This document shows positions 39,277-48,618 of a DNA stretch of 64,000 bases, one piece after another. Source of the stretch: Paenibacillus_S vulneris. Its GTDB lineage: Bacteria; Bacillota; Bacilli; Paenibacillales; NBRC-103111. The stretch lies in contig NZ_BAABJG010000055.1 in assembly GCF_039543185.1 (NCBI RefSeq), positions 483,864 to 547,863 on the forward strand, read 5' to 3'. The translations under genes were made by a program, and so were the position numbers. The notes under the pieces were generated by a model, which saw only the letters and a list, made by a program, of their open reading frames with translations, was not told the DNA's origin and ran no database searches. Numbering within the stretch: the first letter of the stretch is position 1; every line of letters starts with the position of its first letter.

Positions 39277-39510
39277 AACAAATTGGTTATTTTTAGACAC
39301 ATTAGCAGGGAAAGCGGCGATTTTTTTGTTAGATTAAAAAAAGTTAGAATTAATAAGGATTTTTTGACCTCATTTATATCGTTTTTCCAAGTGCACAAAA
39401 TGTCAAAACAAGCATATTTCCTATATATTTACTAACTTTTTTAAAGATTTGCTTAATAGCCTCTAAGGGGAGAAGACAACCCCATAATTAAACTAAGGGA
39501 GAATGAAATA

Positions 39511-39837
39511 ATGAATAAAGTTGAACTAATCAAAAAAGTAGCAAATATTACAGGATTGCAGAAAAAGGACGTAGAGGCAGTAGTCGAGGCTACTCTTGAT
39601 ACCATTACAGATACACTTGCTAATGGAGAAAAAGTACAGTTGGTGGGCTTCGGAAACTTTGAATCTCGTCAACGTAATGCTCGTGCTGGTATTAATCCTA
39701 AATTATTCAATGAGCTAAAAGAACAAGGTGCTTCTGAAGAGGAAGCAAAGGAAAAAGCTAAGTTAACAATTAATGAAACCAAAGTTCCTGCATTTAAACC
39801 ATCTAAAAAAATGAAAGAATATGTAGCGAGTAAATAA
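39511..39837 (+). CDS. HU-family DNA-binding protein, extended form
   Basis: 108 residues, about 18 longer than ordinary HU. The N-terminal HU core is clear (MNKVELIKKVANITGLQKKD, GEKVQLVGFGNFESRQRNAR) and so is the end KVPAFKPSKKMKEYV. Extra length is in the DNA-binding arm region (about residues 61-90, INPKLFNELKEQGASEEEAK), which replaces the usual short turn with a charged helix-like segment. It occupies the place of SPbeta yonN. Probable roles: phage DNA compaction or accessory factor for late transcription or packaging. The region 39277-39510 before it is the likely late promoter zone. Confidence 0.88.
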   Translation: MNKVELIKKVANITGLQKKDVEAVVEATLDTITDTLANGEKVQLVGFGNFESRQRNARAGINPKLFNELKEQGASEEEAKEKAKLTINETKVPAFKPSKKMKEYVASK

Positions 39838-39865
39838 TACCTATTTTTTATACATAACTTATAAC

Positions 39866-39898
39866 AAGGGGTGATCGTGACTAGCGGTTGCCCTTTTT
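39866..39898 (+). terminator. Intrinsic terminator after the HU gene
   Basis: AAGGG...CCCTT stem extended by pairs including G-U in TGATCG/CGGTTG, then CCCTTTTTCC. Separates the HU transcript from the following genes. Confidence 0.6.
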
Positions 39899-39943
39899 CC
39901 ATACTGATTTGCACATAAAATATATTGGGAGATGTAATATACA

Positions 39944-40117
39944 ATGGCAAATGAAAAAATTAAAGAATTAAATCAAATTAAAGACGATCTTTACAATCTG
40001 TACCCTAATGCTGTAAAAGTAACAGTCGTTGTTGAAGCAGAAAAAATTACAGTAACTCCAGTTGAGAAATACGAGATAAATACTATACTGAATGATGCTA
40101 ATGAAGATGAGGAGTAA
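39944..40117 (+). CDS. Hypothetical protein, 57 aa
   Basis: Begins MANEKIKELNQIKDDLYNLY and ends NDANEDEE; acidic C-terminus. Preceded by TGGGAGATG. It lies 4 bases before the phosphoesterase gene, which suggests coupling. By position it could correspond to SPbeta yonK; I cannot confirm homology. Confidence 0.65.
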   Translation: MANEKIKELNQIKDDLYNLYPNAVKVTVVVEAEKITVTPVEKYEINTILNDANEDEE

Positions 40118-40121
40118 TTAG

Positions 40122-41339
40122 ATGAATCACTCCAAACTTCTACAGATAGGAATTAAAAAGAGAAACAAAGAAATAAACGAAAGTTGGCAAGATCTTGCTA
40201 ATGCGCATAGTAATGGTTTATTTGTAACTGGTGAGGCTTATAGATGTTGGGTAAAATCGCAACTAAGATCTAAAGATGCAAAATTGGAGAAGCCATCCAC
40301 CATTAACGATAAGAATGTATCGAATTATAAAGAGCAGGTAGAAATTCAAAAAGATGGAACTCAAACAAGTAATAAACTTGTTCATATGTCAATCGAGAAC
40401 TCGAAAAATGTTGAATTCCTTTTAACTGCACATGGATACGACAAGTCAGAGTGGGAACTTGTTTCGGCTAAATCAAATATTTGGAACTCATATTCAAAAC
40501 AAGATGGAGTCTTACAGTTATATGCTAGTAAAATCACTGTCAAACCTCGTAATGATCATTATGGATTTCAGCAAATTATTGAAGCCATAAAGAATGTACA
40601 GCCAATTGTAATTGATACTACTTCATTTGATTCAAAAGAAAATAAACTATTGGAAATCCCACTATTTGATGCTCATTTTGGCATCTCTGATTATGAGTAC
40701 TATAAACAAACTCAATTAAGAATCTTAGATAAGATCAACTTAAGAAAATGGGACGAAATTCTTTTTGTTATTGGTCAAGACATGTTCCATAATAACGACT
40801 TGAAAGGTAACACTGCTAATGGAACACCAATTGAAAAGGTTGATATGCAGAAAGCTTGGGAAGACTGCTGCCTGTTCTATGAGCCAATGATTGAAAAGTC
40901 ATTAAAACAGTCTAAGTATGTGAAAATCATTTATTCAAAAGGTAATCATGATGAAGCCATTAGTTGGGCATTTGTAAAGTATTTAAAGGCTAGATACCCT
41001 CAGATTGATTGTGATGATGAGATTGTGGAACGCAAAATTCATACATTTGGGGAAGTTTTCATTGGTATTACCCATGGTGATAAAGCCAAAAAAGATCTGC
41101 ACAACATATTTATTCATGAATTCCCTTTGGAGTGGGCTAAGGCAAAAACAAGAGAAATTCACAAAGGACACTTTCATGTTGAAGATGGAAAAGATATTTT
41201 TGGTACTATGATTAGAACTCTTTCTACACGGAATAAAACCGACAGCTGGCACCGAGATAACGGGTTTGTTGGGGCGCACAAACGATTTATGTTATTTGAA
41301 TATAATTTACAGGAACTAGATAGCATTCATTATGTTTAG
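40122..41339 (+). CDS. Calcineurin-like metallophosphoesterase
   Basis: 405 residues. Metal-binding motifs run in order: FDAHFG (Asp183, His185), GQDMFH (Asp220, His223), GNHD (274-277), THGD (His318), GHFH (349-352), all intact. The first 140 residues form an extra helical/basic domain, perhaps for nucleic-acid binding. Corresponds by size and order to SPbeta YonJ. Likely a nuclease or phosphatase used during DNA processing or head filling; substrate unknown. Confidence 0.85.
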   Translation: MNHSKLLQIGIKKRNKEINESWQDLANAHSNGLFVTGEAYRCWVKSQLRSKDAKLEKPSTINDKNVSNYKEQVEIQKDGTQTSNKLVHMSIENSKNVEFLLTAHGYDKSEWELVSAKSNIWNSYSKQDGVLQLYASKITVKPRNDHYGFQQIIEAIKNVQPIVIDTTSFDSKENKLLEIPLFDAHFGISDYEYYKQTQLRILDKINLRKWDEILFVIGQDMFHNNDLKGNTANGTPIEKVDMQKAWEDCCLFYEPMIEKSLKQSKYVKIIYSKGNHDEAISWAFVKYLKARYPQIDCDDEIVERKIHTFGEVFIGITHGDKAKKDLHNIFIHEFPLEWAKAKTREIHKGHFHVEDGKDIFGTMIRTLSTRNKTDSWHRDNGFVGAHKRFMLFEYNLQELDSIHYV

Positions 41340-41398
41340 GACTAGATTTATTCTATGTTTTTAGCAAAATACTTATGTGAAAGCAGGTTAGATTATAA

Positions 41399-41866
41399 AT
41401 GCCTTACTTGATATTTAGAGGTGAGAATCAAGAAACAATTGAAGTAAGTGAACTTAATCCTCTTCCTGTTAAGTTTTTAGATAGTGGTAATAGTGGTAGT
41501 TCTGGCGATATGTTAAAAAGTGTATACGATGTAAATGATAATGGAAAAATTGATTTAGCAGAAGTAGCAGAAACTGTACCATGGGCTGGCATTACTGGAA
41601 AGCCTACAACATTTACACCAGCTACTCACACACATTCAATTGCAGATGTAACGAATTTACAGTCAACACTTAATAGTAAAGCTGCAGCTGTTCATACACA
41701 TAGCATAACTGATGTTAATGGACTTCAAACTGCACTAGAAGGTAAATTAACTGCCTCAAAGATGGTTTCACAAACTGACAGTACAGCAGAAGATATTGCT
41801 GGACTTGTTTTAGATTTTAACGCCCTACTTCAAAAACTAAGGAATGCTGGGTTAATGAATCAATAA
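41399..41866 (+). CDS. Fibre-like structural protein, 155 aa
   Basis: Contains phage-fibre repeats: YDVNDNGKIDLAEVAETV, ITGKPTTFTPATHTHSIADV, and a second copy AAAVHTHSITDVNGLQTALE. Such beta-helical trimeric repeats are typical of tail fibres or head decoration. The N-terminal 50 residues (LIFRGENQETIEVSELNPLP) probably attach to the virion. Located before the packaging genes rather than in the tail cluster, so a head fibre or decoration protein is plausible. Confidence 0.75.
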   Translation: MPYLIFRGENQETIEVSELNPLPVKFLDSGNSGSSGDMLKSVYDVNDNGKIDLAEVAETVPWAGITGKPTTFTPATHTHSIADVTNLQSTLNSKAAAVHTHSITDVNGLQTALEGKLTASKMVSQTDSTAEDIAGLVLDFNALLQKLRNAGLMNQ

Positions 41867-41880
41867 AGTGCAAAGATAGG

Positions 41881-41936
41881 GAAGCTAATTGTTCTTGGCT
41901 TCTTTTTTGTTTGCATTTTTTTGCAAACAAAAATAA
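41881..41936 (+). terminator. Tandem intrinsic terminators after the fibre-like gene
   Basis: GAAGC (41881-41885) / GCTTC (41898-41902) followed by TTTTTT, then a second hairpin TTTGTTTGC / GCAAACAAA. Strong isolation of the next operon. Confidence 0.8.
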
Positions 41937-41969
41937 AACGTATTGTTCTGGTGTAAGGACAAGTAAAGT

Positions 41970-41995
41970 GGGTGACTATTCTCCCTATGTCACCC
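41970..41995. repeat. Inverted repeat upstream of the putative small terminase gene
   Basis: GGGTGAC (41970-41976) and GTCACCC (41989-41995) around a 12-base spacer, 46 bp before the 42042 gene. Candidate late promoter operator, RNA structure, or terminase recognition site; the last is attractive because packaging sites often lie near the small terminase gene. Confidence 0.5.
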
Positions 41996-42041
41996 AGACG
42001 TTTTATGGATATGGAAATAACACCTTATGGGAGGGTGAATA

Positions 42042-42947
42042 ATGAGTTTTAAGAAGACAGATGACAAAGATCTGAAAATTGAATGTCAGAGATGTGGCAA
42101 GTTTAAAGCACCCACACCATCTAACTACTATGTTAATGGCCATCCGCTATTTAATTGGGAGAAATTCAAAGTATGTAAGGATTGTACTAATAATTACATT
42201 GGTGAAAAAGGATCAACTGGTTATTTACACAGAGTATATTCAATGCTTGCCTTGCTTGACAAACCATTCTTAACAGATCTGTGGAAACAAAGGGACGAAG
42301 AATGGCAAAGATATATTCCTACACTTAGTTCAATGAATCAATATAAAGGGTTAACTTTTAAGGATAGTATTTTCGTATCTTCAAACAACCATAATTACAA
42401 TGATCAAGTAGATGATACTATCATAAAAGAAAGCGATCTTCTCGAATTAACAAGGTATTGGGGAAGAGGCTACTCTAACGAAGATTATTTATATCTAGAG
42501 GAAGAAAAATTTAAGTTAATGTCTAGTTTTGAATGTCCAGATTATGGAATGGAAATGATTATGCGTGATATTTGTTTTATTAATTTGGAGATAGAAAAAA
42601 TAAGACAAGAGCAAAAAGGTAATGGTGGCAAAGAAATAAGTAACCTAATCAAAACCAGAAGTGATCTTATGAATGATGCAAAAATGAAGCCAATACAGGC
42701 AACTGGCGCAGATGCAAATGATCAAATTTCTTTTGGTGTATTAATAAAAAAATGGGAAAATGAAAAACCAATTCCTCAAGGATTAGATGATGAAATGAAA
42801 AGTTATATAGATACCTTTATGATTGGTCATTTAGCCAAAATGGAAGGATTGAATAATGAAATGACCGAGAAGTACGATAAAGCCATGTCTGCATACACCA
42901 TTGACTTTGATGAAATTAACAGAAATAAAGAATATGAAGATGATTAA
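42042..42947 (+). CDS. Putative small terminase subunit with zinc finger
   Basis: 301 residues. N-terminal four-cysteine zinc finger: CQRCGKFKAPTPSNYYVNGH then VCKDC (Cys15/18/45/48). The rest is helical with an acidic end. Its stop is followed two bases later by the large terminase gene, and in SPbeta the gene at this place (yonG) is believed to encode the small terminase partner. The function is inferred from order and size, not from a clear small-terminase motif. Confidence 0.65.
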   Translation: MSFKKTDDKDLKIECQRCGKFKAPTPSNYYVNGHPLFNWEKFKVCKDCTNNYIGEKGSTGYLHRVYSMLALLDKPFLTDLWKQRDEEWQRYIPTLSSMNQYKGLTFKDSIFVSSNNHNYNDQVDDTIIKESDLLELTRYWGRGYSNEDYLYLEEEKFKLMSSFECPDYGMEMIMRDICFINLEIEKIRQEQKGNGGKEISNLIKTRSDLMNDAKMKPIQATGADANDQISFGVLIKKWENEKPIPQGLDDEMKSYIDTFMIGHLAKMEGLNNEMTEKYDKAMSAYTIDFDEINRNKEYEDD

Positions 42948-42949
42948 TA

Positions 42950-44791
42950 ATGTCAGGATATGATAATTTTCAAGTTCAGCGAAACAAGCAGACAAAGGCA
43001 GTTGGTGTTTACGACAAGGGTAAGAACTTCAATAAAAGCGCAGACAATCTTACTAAATCTCAAAAATTAATGAATGGAATAGCAGACTGGACTTCTTTTT
43101 ATCGTTCTCGTCCAGATATTTTTGCTGAAGAATACCTTGGTTTATCAATTAAACCTTTTCAGAAGATTTTATTGTACTGTATGATTGTGTACAATTATAC
43201 AGCATTCTTTGCTAGCCGCGGACTAGGTAAGTCCTATTTAACAGCACTTTTTTGTGTAATTATGTGTATCCTCTTTCCTGGTACTAAAGTGGTAATAGCT
43301 GCTGGTCAAAAATCACAGGGAATGAAAATTGTCACAGAGAAGATACCAGAACTTATTGCACAATCAAAAACTGGTATGTTGAAACGGGAAATAAAAGGTT
43401 CAATTCGAACTTCAATGAATACAGACGATCCTAATGTGGAGTTTTTGAATGGTTCATGGATAAAAGTTGTTGCTTCCACTCAAGGTGCTCGATCTGCACG
43501 TGCAAATATATTAATCCTAGATGAATTTCGAATGATCGACCCTAAAATCTATAAAAACGTCTTAAGAAGATTTCTCGCAGCTTCCAGACAGCCGGGGTTT
43601 CTTCAAAAACCAGAGTATAAGAATAAACAAGAATATCTAGAAAGAAACAAAGAAATATTTTTAACCTCTTGCTATTACAAATTTAATTGGTCATATGAGC
43701 GATATAAGGTATTTATTAAAGCAATGTTAGAGGGTAAAAAGTATTTCATTTGTGGACTGCCATATCAGATTGCCATAAAGGAAAATTTGACCAATAGAGA
43801 GCAATTGTTAGATGAACTGGCTGAAGACGATCTAGATTCTATTGGGTGGCTCATGGAAATGGACTGTCTTTTCTTCGGAGAAAGTGAAAAAGCTTACTTT
43901 AAAACTGAGGAAATAAAAGATACAAAAGTAATTCAATTTCCGGTATACAAAAAAGAACTACAACAGCTTATTAAGAATAAGAATATATCTTCGAAGAAAA
44001 ATGAAAACGAAATTCGTGTATTAAGTTGTGATATTGCTCTTCTTGGTGGTGACGCAAATGACTCATCAGTGTTTACTCTTATCTCCGCAAAGAAAAATAA
44101 AAGTGGTACTAGGTATAAGCGAGAAGTACTTAATATTGAATCGCATCAGGGGCTTCATCCTGAAACTCAGTCATTTATAATTAGAAGATTGTTTGATGAT
44201 TTTGAGTGCGATTATATAGTATTGGATCGTCAAGGAAATGGTATCAGTGTTTACAGTTACCTCTGTAGAAAACAGTATGATGAGGAGCGTAAGAAGGAGT
44301 ATCCTCCATTTTACTCAATGAATGAAAAAGATGATCTAAAGTTGGCCGCTTTTCATACAGAAGACGAATATGAGGATAAAATATACACAGTTTCAGCATC
44401 TGAAGAATTTAACCATGATATTGCTTTAGACCTAAAGGATAAAATTATCAATAAACGAATCAGTTTTTTAGTCTCTAAAAATGACATTAGGGAATACTTC
44501 ATTGGAGAGTCTTGGTTTAACAAATTGAGCGTTGAAGAGCAAGTGGAGCTATTAAATCCATATTTGCAAACAGTGTTGTTAGAAAATGAGATGGTTCTTC
44601 TTGAGCGAGTGGAACATCCTAAGTATGTAAAACTTAAAGAGCAATCTGGGAAACGAAAAGACAGATACTCTTCCTGTGCATATGGTAATTATTTTATAAG
44701 TTTAAAAGAAAAAGAGCTGGAATCAAAGAGAGTTGAGATTGATGTACTCACTATACCAACGCAAGTCTCTTCCCTTCACATTCATTTATAA
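42950..44791 (+). CDS. terL: Terminase large subunit
   Basis: 613 residues. Packaging ATPase: Walker A-like SRGLGKSY (89-96), Walker B LILDEF (Asp191, Glu192), coupling region VASTQGARSARA. RNase-H-fold nuclease in the C-terminal half: SCDIALLGGDANDSSVF and IVLDRQGNG supply the acidic residues. It drives genome packaging through the portal. Matches the size and position of SPbeta YonF. Confidence 0.93.
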   Translation: MSGYDNFQVQRNKQTKAVGVYDKGKNFNKSADNLTKSQKLMNGIADWTSFYRSRPDIFAEEYLGLSIKPFQKILLYCMIVYNYTAFFASRGLGKSYLTALFCVIMCILFPGTKVVIAAGQKSQGMKIVTEKIPELIAQSKTGMLKREIKGSIRTSMNTDDPNVEFLNGSWIKVVASTQGARSARANILILDEFRMIDPKIYKNVLRRFLAASRQPGFLQKPEYKNKQEYLERNKEIFLTSCYYKFNWSYERYKVFIKAMLEGKKYFICGLPYQIAIKENLTNREQLLDELAEDDLDSIGWLMEMDCLFFGESEKAYFKTEEIKDTKVIQFPVYKKELQQLIKNKNISSKKNENEIRVLSCDIALLGGDANDSSVFTLISAKKNKSGTRYKREVLNIESHQGLHPETQSFIIRRLFDDFECDYIVLDRQGNGISVYSYLCRKQYDEERKKEYPPFYSMNEKDDLKLAAFHTEDEYEDKIYTVSASEEFNHDIALDLKDKIINKRISFLVSKNDIREYFIGESWFNKLSVEEQVELLNPYLQTVLLENEMVLLERVEHPKYVKLKEQSGKRKDRYSSCAYGNYFISLKEKELESKRVEIDVLTIPTQVSSLHIHL

Positions 44792-44823
44792 AATCAAATA
44801 AGAAAGTGAGGTGATTTAAACCT

Positions 44824-46413
44824 ATGGAAGATGCTTTTATGAGTCAGATAGATCAAGACACTTTCTTGATAACAACTTCAGCACAAGAAAAGAAATCACT
44901 TGAGCAAGCAATATACGATTATACAAATAAGAGCAATTTTCGATCAACCTATTTCAGTGAGAGCAGCAGTGTAGCCAATTTTAAAATTGATGATATTGAT
45001 AAGCTTGCTTTAAATGCTCAATCCAACTTAACTCATATTATTCAAATTAATAACATTGTAAGGTATTTCGTTAATAAAAACGATATATTGGGGAAAGTCT
45101 ACGAAGCAATAGAAACCAATGTTAATTCTGATTGGAAGTTGCAATATCCTAATTACAAAGAAGAAGATAAAGAGATCATTAACGAAATTGACACACTCAT
45201 ACGGGATTTTAATGAAAAAATAAATTTAGAGCAGTTAATAACAGATGCAATACCTATGTCTTATCTCGAAGGTAATTACCCAATTTATCTAAGAAAAAAT
45301 GCAAATGGCGAGAACTTTCAAGTCGATTACTACCCTCTGGGTATAACTGAAGTTGCAGATTATAACATGAGCGGAGAACCATATTTGCTTATTAATATCC
45401 GAGAGTTAGAGTCAAGGTTAAGAAAGATATACGGCAAAAATAAAAAAGATAAGTCACTATTTTATGAGGACATGGAAAATGAAATAAAAGATACATACCC
45501 TCCTGAAGTTTATAGTGCTTATATTAACAAAGAAAGATATGCTCGATTAAATATTGAGAATTCTGGTCTTATCCGTATTAATAATTTAAAAAGAAAATAT
45601 GGTTTATCACCTATTTTTAAATCACTGAAATCAGTAATTAGATTAGAGAATATAGAGCTTTCTGATGATAAAAACACTCTCGTTCGTGGGAAAAAAATCA
45701 TTTTTCAAAAACTCATTAAGGAATTGATTCTTCAACCTAGAGACACACCCAATATTACATGGAGTGCTGCACAGGCCAAAGCCCATGTAGATCTGATGAC
45801 TGCTCTAAAGGGAAATGGTGTGTCCGTATATACTGGTCTTCCTTGGACAGAGAAGGTGGAGTTTATCGAACCAAAACTTGAGCAGACAAATGTGCAAGTG
45901 AAGAAAAGTTATCGAGATCAAATAATGGCTAGTGTAGGCATTGCCTATCTCAACACCGATAAGGGTACTCTAGGTGCAGCACAAGTAAGTATCACTGAAC
46001 TTATGAAAATGATAAATAAAATTAGTGAGCAACTTGAGAATATACTGAAAAAGTGGTATCGGGGATTATTAATTGATAACGGTATCGACCCAAAATTTTG
46101 CCCTAAGATAAAGGTCATTGATTCCGAAAAATTGTCTACTGAACTCTCAATGAGTTTAGCTAAGATGCTTAACAATGAATTAAATGCATCTTTAGATACA
46201 GTTTATCAAGTGCTTGGTCTAGATGTTAAAACTGAGGCTAGAAAAAGAGAGAGCGAGAAAGAATTGGGATATGACGAAATATTCAGCCCTAGACAAACTA
46301 GTTACACAAATGGCAACAACGGAATAAATGACAGTGTAGGCAGACCAAATGAAAGCAAAGATAAAGATAGGCAAGATTATGATAAAAACTACAACAATGA
46401 CAATGGGAGGTAA
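44824..46413 (+). CDS. Portal protein
   Basis: 529 residues, directly after the large terminase. Typical portal composition and layout: an N-terminal arm, a wing (FRSTYFSESSSVANFKIDDI), a central helix-rich part with conserved PMSYLEGNYPIYLRKNANGE, and a low-complexity C-terminal tail (NGNNGINDSVGRPNESKDKD). Ribosome binding site GAGGTGAT. Forms the dodecameric gate at the capsid vertex. Corresponds to SPbeta YonE. Confidence 0.85.
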   Translation: MEDAFMSQIDQDTFLITTSAQEKKSLEQAIYDYTNKSNFRSTYFSESSSVANFKIDDIDKLALNAQSNLTHIIQINNIVRYFVNKNDILGKVYEAIETNVNSDWKLQYPNYKEEDKEIINEIDTLIRDFNEKINLEQLITDAIPMSYLEGNYPIYLRKNANGENFQVDYYPLGITEVADYNMSGEPYLLINIRELESRLRKIYGKNKKDKSLFYEDMENEIKDTYPPEVYSAYINKERYARLNIENSGLIRINNLKRKYGLSPIFKSLKSVIRLENIELSDDKNTLVRGKKIIFQKLIKELILQPRDTPNITWSAAQAKAHVDLMTALKGNGVSVYTGLPWTEKVEFIEPKLEQTNVQVKKSYRDQIMASVGIAYLNTDKGTLGAAQVSITELMKMINKISEQLENILKKWYRGLLIDNGIDPKFCPKIKVIDSEKLSTELSMSLAKMLNNELNASLDTVYQVLGLDVKTEARKRESEKELGYDEIFSPRQTSYTNGNNGINDSVGRPNESKDKDRQDYDKNYNNDNGR

Positions 46414-46416
46414 AAT

Positions 46417-46560
46417 ATGATAATAAAGTGCCCCCATTGTGATGAAAAGTTACTTATTAACCAAGAAGATCAATCAATCGAGAAACTTTTAGATACTTCA
46501 TGCAATATGGATAATGAAAAAACTCTACTTTTGGAAGAATTAAACATCGAATTTGGTTAA
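46417..46560 (+). CDS. Small protein with single CxxC, 47 aa
   Basis: Begins MIIKCPHCDEKLLINQEDQS; ends LLEELNIEFG. Starts 3 bases after the portal stop with GGGAGG upstream, hence real despite its size. One CPHC knuckle plus a third cysteine. Not recognised. Confidence 0.65.
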   Translation: MIIKCPHCDEKLLINQEDQSIEKLLDTSCNMDNEKTLLLEELNIEFG

Positions 46561-46593
46561 CTACTTTATGGAAAGGTGGTGATGATGAAATAA

Positions 46594-48093
46594 ATGAACA
46601 ATGAAACGATAAAATTTACAAGTAGTCATGTAATCATACTAAGCGAAGAAAATAGTAGCGACTCAGTTGATGCAAAATTTATCATCTGTGATTTTCAGCC
46701 AAATGGAAATGATGTTTCTTTAAATAGAGATACAATAGAGGAATGGCTAAAAACACTAATTAATAAACCAGTAGTAGGTAAAGTCGTAACTCGTTTCGAT
46801 GGAAAAGATGATTTTTCAGGCCATAATGTGAAAGTAGTCGAAGAAACTGATGTAGATGGCAATACAATTAAAACCGTCGAATTTGACACCAATGCCTTTG
46901 GTTCATTTTATAACGTACAAATTGAAACTGTCGATGATGTTGAATACATAACTGCTTCAGCCAAGATATGGAAACGTTTCAAGAAGGCATATAATGTATT
47001 TAAAAAGAGAGTTGAAAGTAAAAAAGGACTTAAGACCTCTTGGGAAATAAGTGTACATGAGTCACATAAGGAGAAAATAAAAAATAAAAATATTAAAGTT
47101 ATTGATTATGGAGAGTTTATTGGTCATTGCTTGTTAGGTGAGACAATAGCCCCTGCATACAAGTCTAGTGGTGTGATTGATGTAGCAAGTGAAGATCATG
47201 ATACAGAACTTGTACAGGCGCTATCGCAAGATATTATAACTTTATCGTCTATTGAATACGAAAGTAATGAAAATAAAGAAGGAGGAGAATTTGAAGTGGC
47301 AGATAAAAAAGATGATACAAAACAAACTTCAGCATTAACTGAAAACGATGTGTATCGTAAAGTAAGACAAGCAATTAATAATACGTCTACAGACAAGTAT
47401 TATTACATGTCGATGCTTTACCCTTACGAGTTTAAGGCAATCGCTTATGACTGGAATCGTGAAAAAGATTCTGATTTTGTTGAATTTAGCTATAGTGTAA
47501 ATTCAGATGATACTGTAAGTATTATCAGTAAAAAAGAGGTTGAAATGGTGTTCCAGCCCAAATCCTCTATTGATTCTCAAGTATCTAACTTACAAACCAA
47601 ACTTGAAGAATCAGAAAAACAAATTGCTGAAGCTGGTAAGTTACTTACAGAAGCAAAAAAAGAAAAAGAGGGCCTAGAAGCACAGGTTTCTGAACTCTTA
47701 TCCTACAAGGATAAAGTTGTTGAGATGGAACAAGCAGAAAAGGAAAGGGAGTTAGCGGAGAAAAAAGATACATTGAAAACTTTTGCTCTAGAAGATAGTT
47801 TGATCAGCGAAGAAGAACTCAAAACCGATGATAAATTAGTTCAAATTTTTGCAGAACTAACACTCGATAATTTTGAAACATCTCAAGAAAAGATCGAGGT
47901 AATTAAAGGGCGTAAAGCGATTGCTATGTTCAAAGAAAACAAAGAATTAAGCAACAAGGAAAATAATGAAGTTGAGACAAGTCAAGTAGAAACACTAAAA
48001 AGACCAAAAACCGACCTAAATGGTTCGGGAAATGACGGACTTATGGTAAGTGCTACTGACCTAATTAAAAGTGTACTCACAAAAAATAAATAA
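46594..48093 (+). CDS. Capsid maturation protease/scaffold fusion
   Basis: 499 residues. The N-terminal half (about 1-200) is globular: VDAKFIICDFQPNGNDVSLN, VSWEISV-like part KKGLKTSWEISVHE, and EFIGHCLLGETIAPAY, and looks like a herpes-type prohead protease domain. The C-terminal part (about 325-400) is a long coiled coil (KLEESEKQIAEAGKLLTEAK), typical of a scaffolding region. It lies between portal and capsid genes. No catalytic triad could be assigned with certainty. Corresponds by position to SPbeta YonD. Confidence 0.7.
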   Translation: MNNETIKFTSSHVIILSEENSSDSVDAKFIICDFQPNGNDVSLNRDTIEEWLKTLINKPVVGKVVTRFDGKDDFSGHNVKVVEETDVDGNTIKTVEFDTNAFGSFYNVQIETVDDVEYITASAKIWKRFKKAYNVFKKRVESKKGLKTSWEISVHESHKEKIKNKNIKVIDYGEFIGHCLLGETIAPAYKSSGVIDVASEDHDTELVQALSQDIITLSSIEYESNENKEGGEFEVADKKDDTKQTSALTENDVYRKVRQAINNTSTDKYYYMSMLYPYEFKAIAYDWNREKDSDFVEFSYSVNSDDTVSIISKKEVEMVFQPKSSIDSQVSNLQTKLEESEKQIAEAGKLLTEAKKEKEGLEAQVSELLSYKDKVVEMEQAEKERELAEKKDTLKTFALEDSLISEEELKTDDKLVQIFAELTLDNFETSQEKIEVIKGRKAIAMFKENKELSNKENNEVETSQVETLKRPKTDLNGSGNDGLMVSATDLIKSVLTKNK

Positions 48094-48115
48094 TGACTTT
48101 TTAGGAGGATAAAAG

Positions 48116-48577
48116 ATGCTTAGAAATATTATTACTGGTAGTAAAACAGTTGAAATTTATAGAGTCGCAAATGATATTAAACGTGGTTCTGTAGTAACAA
48201 AAAATTTGAATACAAAGAAAGCAGATGCTGCAGATGGTGAAGGTGTTCAAATTTACTTCTTAGACAAAGATAGTCAACCACTAGGACATCTGAGTGATGT
48301 TGAGATTTCTGGCTATGATCAATCCATAGACGTTGTAAAAGCAGATGAACTAGCTATTCTTGTTAAACCTGCCTTGGGTACACAGTGGGGAACAGATCAA
48401 GTCAATGGTGACTTTGCTGTTGGTGACTATGCAATTGCAGGAACTGGAGCTAATAAAGGAAAACTCACCAAAGCTGCTAGTGGCAAAGTATCTACACTTA
48501 AATATATTGGGTCTTATGATGATAATGGTCATGTACTACAAGTATTTGAAGTCGTTAATCCATTCACAGTAGTTTAA
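48116..48577 (+). CDS. Putative capsid decoration or stabilisation protein
   Basis: 153 residues, beta-rich, no membrane segment. Begins MLRNIITGSKTVEIYRVAND after TAGGAGGATAAAAG. Located between the scaffold and the major capsid gene, where decoration proteins are usual; the segment GDYAIAGTGANKGKLTKAAS is typical of such beta-barrel proteins. Inference by position. Confidence 0.65.
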   Translation: MLRNIITGSKTVEIYRVANDIKRGSVVTKNLNTKKADAADGEGVQIYFLDKDSQPLGHLSDVEISGYDQSIDVVKADELAILVKPALGTQWGTDQVNGDFAVGDYAIAGTGANKGKLTKAASGKVSTLKYIGSYDDNGHVLQVFEVVNPFTVV

Positions 48578-48618
48578 TAATAAATCAATATGTAGACTTT
48601 AGGAGGAAAATATATAAA

